Shown here: positions 61,028-64,000 of the stretch, piece after piece | Position numbering within the stretch: position 1 is the first letter of the stretch | Layout: the number at the start of each line of letters is the position of its first letter | From: SZUA-36 sp963727635 | GTDB lineage: Bacteria; Pseudomonadota; Gammaproteobacteria; Xanthomonadales; SZUA-36 | DNA length: 64,000 nucleotides | Assembly (NCBI GenBank): GCA_963727635.1 | Contig: CAVSHP010000024.1 | Span: 124,001 to 188,000, forward strand | Direction: 5' to 3' | Notes under the pieces: generated by a model | Seen by the model: the letters and a program-made list of their open reading frames with translations, nothing else | The model's database searches: none | Told to the model about the DNA's origin: nothing | Position numbers and translations under genes: made by a program

Positions 61028-62173
61028 TCACCTCAGCAGTGTGGTCAACGCGACGCCGATAAATGTTGCTATCGCGTAGCCGAACACACCCACCAGTATT
61101 CCCGGCGTGACCAGCGGTCGCCAACCTTTACTGGCGGCCAGCGCAGCCGCCGGCGCCGGTCCCAGGATGCATGCGTTTGAAGCAATCATGACCTCGGCCA
61201 GATCAAGTTTCATGAATCGGCCAATGATCACGACCACGCATAGGTGCACCATCACCATCACGACAATGAACATCAAAATAGGGAAGGCCGCACCAAGCAC
61301 ATCGTTCAGATTGGCGCCCGCGCCGATGGCAACGAAAAAGATGTACATGAACAGCGTGCCCAATTCGAACTCCGATGCTACCCGGGCAACGATGGGTTTG
61401 GCGAAATTGGCAAAGACCAGGGAAATCGCCGTCACTGTGAGGATAAAAAGTGAATCGATTTCGAAAAAGGAAGTCAGGGCGGCGCTAAGTGCGCAGACCA
61501 CCAGGCTCACCGCCAGGCCTGTGGCGGCCGGTAACAGACTGAACGGCGCGGCCTCTGTGGAAGTGGTTGATTCCTCATGTTCCGGCAAGGTGTTATTTTC
61601 AGCGCCGATAAATTTTGATGGCAGGGAATTCCGCACAAATCGGATCGCCGGCATCAGCATCAGCATGATAAGAAAAAACACCGCACCCACCGCATCGGCG
61701 GAAAGGCCTGCCACATAGATGGAAGAGTCCTTCAGTCCAACCGCCTCTGCGGTCGCAACATAATTCAATGAACCGCCGATATAACTCGATGTCACCGTAC
61801 CCGCGATCTCGGCGTGCAGCGGACCCATGTCAACCACGAATACACCCACCAGCGCACCGGCAATGGTGGCACCCGTTGCCACCAGGAACGTCACGAACAT
61901 CGGACCGGACTCTGAAAATATGATACGGAAATCCGCACGCATGATAAGTAGTGGGATGGCCATTGGCACCAGCATTCCGGCGATTTGATTATAGATATCC
62001 GCCGTGTGGGGAATAATCCCGAGGTTTGCCAGGGCCATCGTGACGGCCAGCAGAAGCAGCGGCCCACCCAGTTTCTGGCCCCATTTTTGCGATTCAGCCC
62101 ACAGACCAAAAGCGACGATAGCCATGATGACTGCACTCAGGGCGAATGTCTGATCGGCGCTGATCAATGGCAT
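61028..62173 (-). CDS. DUF819-family membrane protein
   Basis: A 381-residue integral membrane protein with about ten helices, e.g. FALSAVIMAIVAFGLWAES, MFVTFLVATGATIAGALVGV and LGTLFMYIFFVAIGAGANLN. The pattern, including SYIGGSLNYVATAEAV and NACILGPAPAAALAASKGW, is that of DUF819 (YjcL-like) proteins, related to ion/amino-acid transporters. Ligand unknown; proximity to the M20 hydrolase, ending convergently 21 bp away, hints at peptide or amino-acid derivative transport. Confidence 0.87.
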   Translation of the reverse strand: MPLISADQTFALSAVIMAIVAFGLWAESQKWGQKLGGPLLLLAVTMALANLGIIPHTADIYNQIAGMLVPMAIPLLIMRADFRIIFSESGPMFVTFLVATGATIAGALVGVFVVDMGPLHAEIAGTVTSSYIGGSLNYVATAEAVGLKDSSIYVAGLSADAVGAVFFLIMLMLMPAIRFVRNSLPSKFIGAENNTLPEHEESTTSTEAAPFSLLPAATGLAVSLVVCALSAALTSFFEIDSLFILTVTAISLVFANFAKPIVARVASEFELGTLFMYIFFVAIGAGANLNDVLGAAFPILMFIVVMVMVHLCVVVIIGRFMKLDLAEVMIASNACILGPAPAAALAASKGWRPLVTPGILVGVFGYAIATFIGVALTTLLR

Positions 62174-62252
62174 GGGTCGGGTTTCACTTTCGCTAAAAAA
62201 GATGCTGCATGATAGTCCATGAGCTATCTGATATCTAAATCAGGGCCTCCAT

Positions 62253-62276
62253 CCGGGGCCTGTATACAGGCCCCGG
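62253..62276. terminator. Perfect GC-rich palindrome (GGGCCTG family)
   Basis: A 24-bp perfect palindrome with half-site CCGGGGCCTGTA, 15 bp beyond the stop of the minus-strand TonB receptor. It shares the GGGGCCTG / CAGGCCCC stem with 41053-41072. No T-run follows; termination or mRNA protection is possible. Confidence 0.55.
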
Positions 62277-62291
62277 ACAAGCAATGCACAC

Positions 62292-64000
62292 TTAGAAGAA
62301 ATTCCACCTTGCGACCACGCCAAGCGTGCGGGGACGTGTCGGAACGCCAAGTGAGGGAATGGCATAACTTGAAGTGAAGCTCGTGTAGGCCCATTCATCG
62401 AACAGGTTGGTGAGATAGAATGACAAATCCACCTTGCCTACATTGATACCGGCCCGAAGGTCCACGAGGTTATAGCTGCCAACTTCCACGCGTGGCGCCG
62501 AAGGCGGCCAGTACATGCCGCTGGCATCTGTGTAGCCGTTGAAGCCTACCGGCATCTTGCCTTTGTATGTCCAGGCAACACCTGCATAAGCGGGTAAGTT
62601 ACCGACGTTGAAGTCGTAATTGAGATCGAGTCCACCCTGCCACTTCGGACTGTTGGGCAGTTGATCGCCGTCAGCGCCGCCAAGGTCCGGTGTATCTGCC
62701 GCCAGCTTGGCATCGGTGTAGGACAGCGTTGCCCTGAGGGTCAGTGCATCGGTGACAGCGAAGCTAAGTGCAGCTTCGGCACCCTTGCTGACCGCCTTAT
62801 CCGCATTTCCGGCAACGCCGACACCACCACGCACGACGCTGATCTGGTAATCCTGCCAATCGATGTAAAACACCGCGAAATCATAGCCCACTCTTCCGTC
62901 AGCCGATGAACCCTTCATCCCGGCTTCATAGCTCCATAGCGTATCCGGTTTGAAGAACGCGTTGGTTAATGGATTTCCATCCATGTCCAGCAGGACAAAA
63001 TTGGCGCCACCCGGGCGGTAACCGCTGGCGATGCGACCGTAAAGCGACATGGTGTCGCTAGGTCGGTAACGCATATTGAACAGGTAAGTGGTGACCTTGT
63101 CATCGATGCTGGTCAATGGGATAGGGGCCAACAGCGGCCCGACGGCATCCAGCTTTACATCGTTGGAATAGTCGGCATAGCGGATGCCGGCACTGGCGTC
63201 GAAATCAGGCCTGAAATAGTAGGTGCCGTTGGCAAAAAAGGAGGTTTCCTTGTAGGTCGACGGGAAATTTGCATACAGGAAGGGTTCCGCTGGCGTCGTT
63301 ATGAGGTTCTGGATATTGTGCCCGTCTTCCTTGGTGTAGTATCCGCCGACGATCCATTCGAATGACTGGTTGGAATTGGAGGTCAGACGAACCTCCTGCG
63401 TGAACTTGTCGAAACCAAGATCCTTGACCAGTAGGGCCGATGTATGCGGTGCGTTATCAGGGAAGTAGATATCCGCGTAATACGCGTAGGGAATGGTCAG
63501 GTCCGGAGATTCAACATACGTCATTTTCTGGTCGCTGGTGACCGATGTCAGTTTGCCGAAATCAAATGAATAGTCGATCGTCAGACCCAGCATGCTGGCT
63601 TTGTATTCGCTTGGATTTGTCTCGGTTTCTCCGGTCTTGTACTTGCCATACCAGGGCTCACCTGCTGCTACACCCGGGAAAAACTCGTCGTCAGCATAAT
63701 TCGCTTGCACGGTTGAGGCGGCGTCCTGGGTCGACTTCTGGTACAGACCCTGCAATTTGAACTCAAGTTTATCGGTCGCCGCCCAGCGCAGGCTGCCGGA
63801 GCCACCGTAGTATTGACTATCGTCCCAGCCATTTTTGGGGATGGCTACGTTGTCGATGTAACCGCTCTTGTCTTTCCAGAACGCGGTAAAACTCATACCC
63901 AATGTGTCGGTCACGATCGGGCCGTTGGCATTGACCCGGTAAAGTTGGTTGAAGCCACCACGATGCGTATCGGACAGGTCTGCAGAAATGCTGCCGGTCC
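62292..64000 (-). CDS. TonB-dependent receptor, C-terminal part (truncated by window edge)
   Basis: The last 569 residues of a TonB-dependent receptor; the plug and signal lie beyond base 64000, and the frame is open to the edge. The barrel is recognisable by alternating strands with aromatic girdles, e.g. FEWIVGGYYTKEDGHN, GRIASGYRPGGANF, ALTLRATLSYTDAKLA, and a C-terminal VVARWNFF ending in phenylalanine. It resembles the larger receptors abundant in oligotrophic marine bacteria; ligand unknown. The neighbouring genes on its 3' side give no clear hint. Confidence 0.85.
   Translation of the reverse strand, partial: TGSISADLSDTHRGGFNQLYRVNANGPIVTDTLGMSFTAFWKDKSGYIDNVAIPKNGWDDSQYYGGSGSLRWAATDKLEFKLQGLYQKSTQDAASTVQANYADDEFFPGVAAGEPWYGKYKTGETETNPSEYKASMLGLTIDYSFDFGKLTSVTSDQKMTYVESPDLTIPYAYYADIYFPDNAPHTSALLVKDLGFDKFTQEVRLTSNSNQSFEWIVGGYYTKEDGHNIQNLITTPAEPFLYANFPSTYKETSFFANGTYYFRPDFDASAGIRYADYSNDVKLDAVGPLLAPIPLTSIDDKVTTYLFNMRYRPSDTMSLYGRIASGYRPGGANFVLLDMDGNPLTNAFFKPDTLWSYEAGMKGSSADGRVGYDFAVFYIDWQDYQISVVRGGVGVAGNADKAVSKGAEAALSFAVTDALTLRATLSYTDAKLAADTPDLGGADGDQLPNSPKWQGGLDLNYDFNVGNLPAYAGVAWTYKGKMPVGFNGYTDASGMYWPPSAPRVEVGSYNLVDLRAGINVGKVDLSFYLTNLFDEWAYTSFTSSYAIPSLGVPTRPRTLGVVARWNFF

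Overview
The window is about 64 kb of GC-rich (roughly 55-60%) chromosome from a gammaproteobacterium, probably marine or free-living. Evidence for this placement: the algZ-algR-hemC-hemD-hemX-hemY order, the lptM-dapF-DUF484-xerC order, hslVU close to ubiE-ubiJ-ubiB, two TonB-dependent receptors, and a complete proteobacterial (class GN) sortase locus with its dedicated two-component system. I cannot name a genus from sequence alone. There is no phage, plasmid, CRISPR or rRNA; one tRNA (Gly, anticodon CCC) is present.

Layout. 1-10.9 kb: an amidohydrolase cut by the window edge, a small kinase-like protein, a full oleD-oleC-oleB-oleA cluster (head-to-head long-chain olefin synthesis) read on the minus strand, then on the plus strand a phosphopantetheinyl transferase, a phospholipase D-type lipoprotein and an outer-membrane phospholipase A. 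10.3-24.9 kb: acyltransferase, ubiquinone genes ubiB/ubiJ/ubiE, hslVU, an aquaporin, xerC/DUF484/dapF/lptM, a carboxylesterase, and algZR leading into hemCD. 25-33.5 kb: hemX, hemY, two unknown proteins, a flavin/iron-sulfur reductase, lipid and hydrolase genes, a DDAH-like enzyme, tRNA-Gly and a histone-deacetylase-family protein. 33.5-38.2 kb: an Lrp regulator divergent from an alanine dehydrogenase / omega-aminotransferase / malonate-semialdehyde dehydrogenase set that together should turn beta-alanine into acetyl-CoA while recycling pyruvate. 38.2-44 kb: MAPEG protein, cobalamin adenosyltransferase, gcvT-gcvH, purC, djlA, rpe. 44.1-50.3 kb: class GN sortase, its VIT/VWA target, the dedicated response regulator and histidine kinase. 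50.4-64 kb: trpE, a very large Tyr/Trp-rich secreted protein with tandem repeats, a TonB receptor coupled to a RegB/RegA-type redox two-component pair, a duplicated-domain periplasmic protein, an M20 peptidase, a DUF819 membrane protein and a second TonB receptor that runs off the right edge.

Two features stand out. First, three copies of a modular, terminally inverted, palindromic repeat (343, 575 and 380 bp) lie at the 3' ends of oleD, hslU and rpe, each with the same terminus facing the upstream gene; I do not recognise this family. Second, ten conserved genes, several normally essential (hemC, hemD, purC, rpe, xerC), carry one to three frameshifts each while their codons on both sides remain intact. 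This pattern points to indel errors in the assembly rather than to pseudogenes, and those entries are annotated as single genes spanning the shift.
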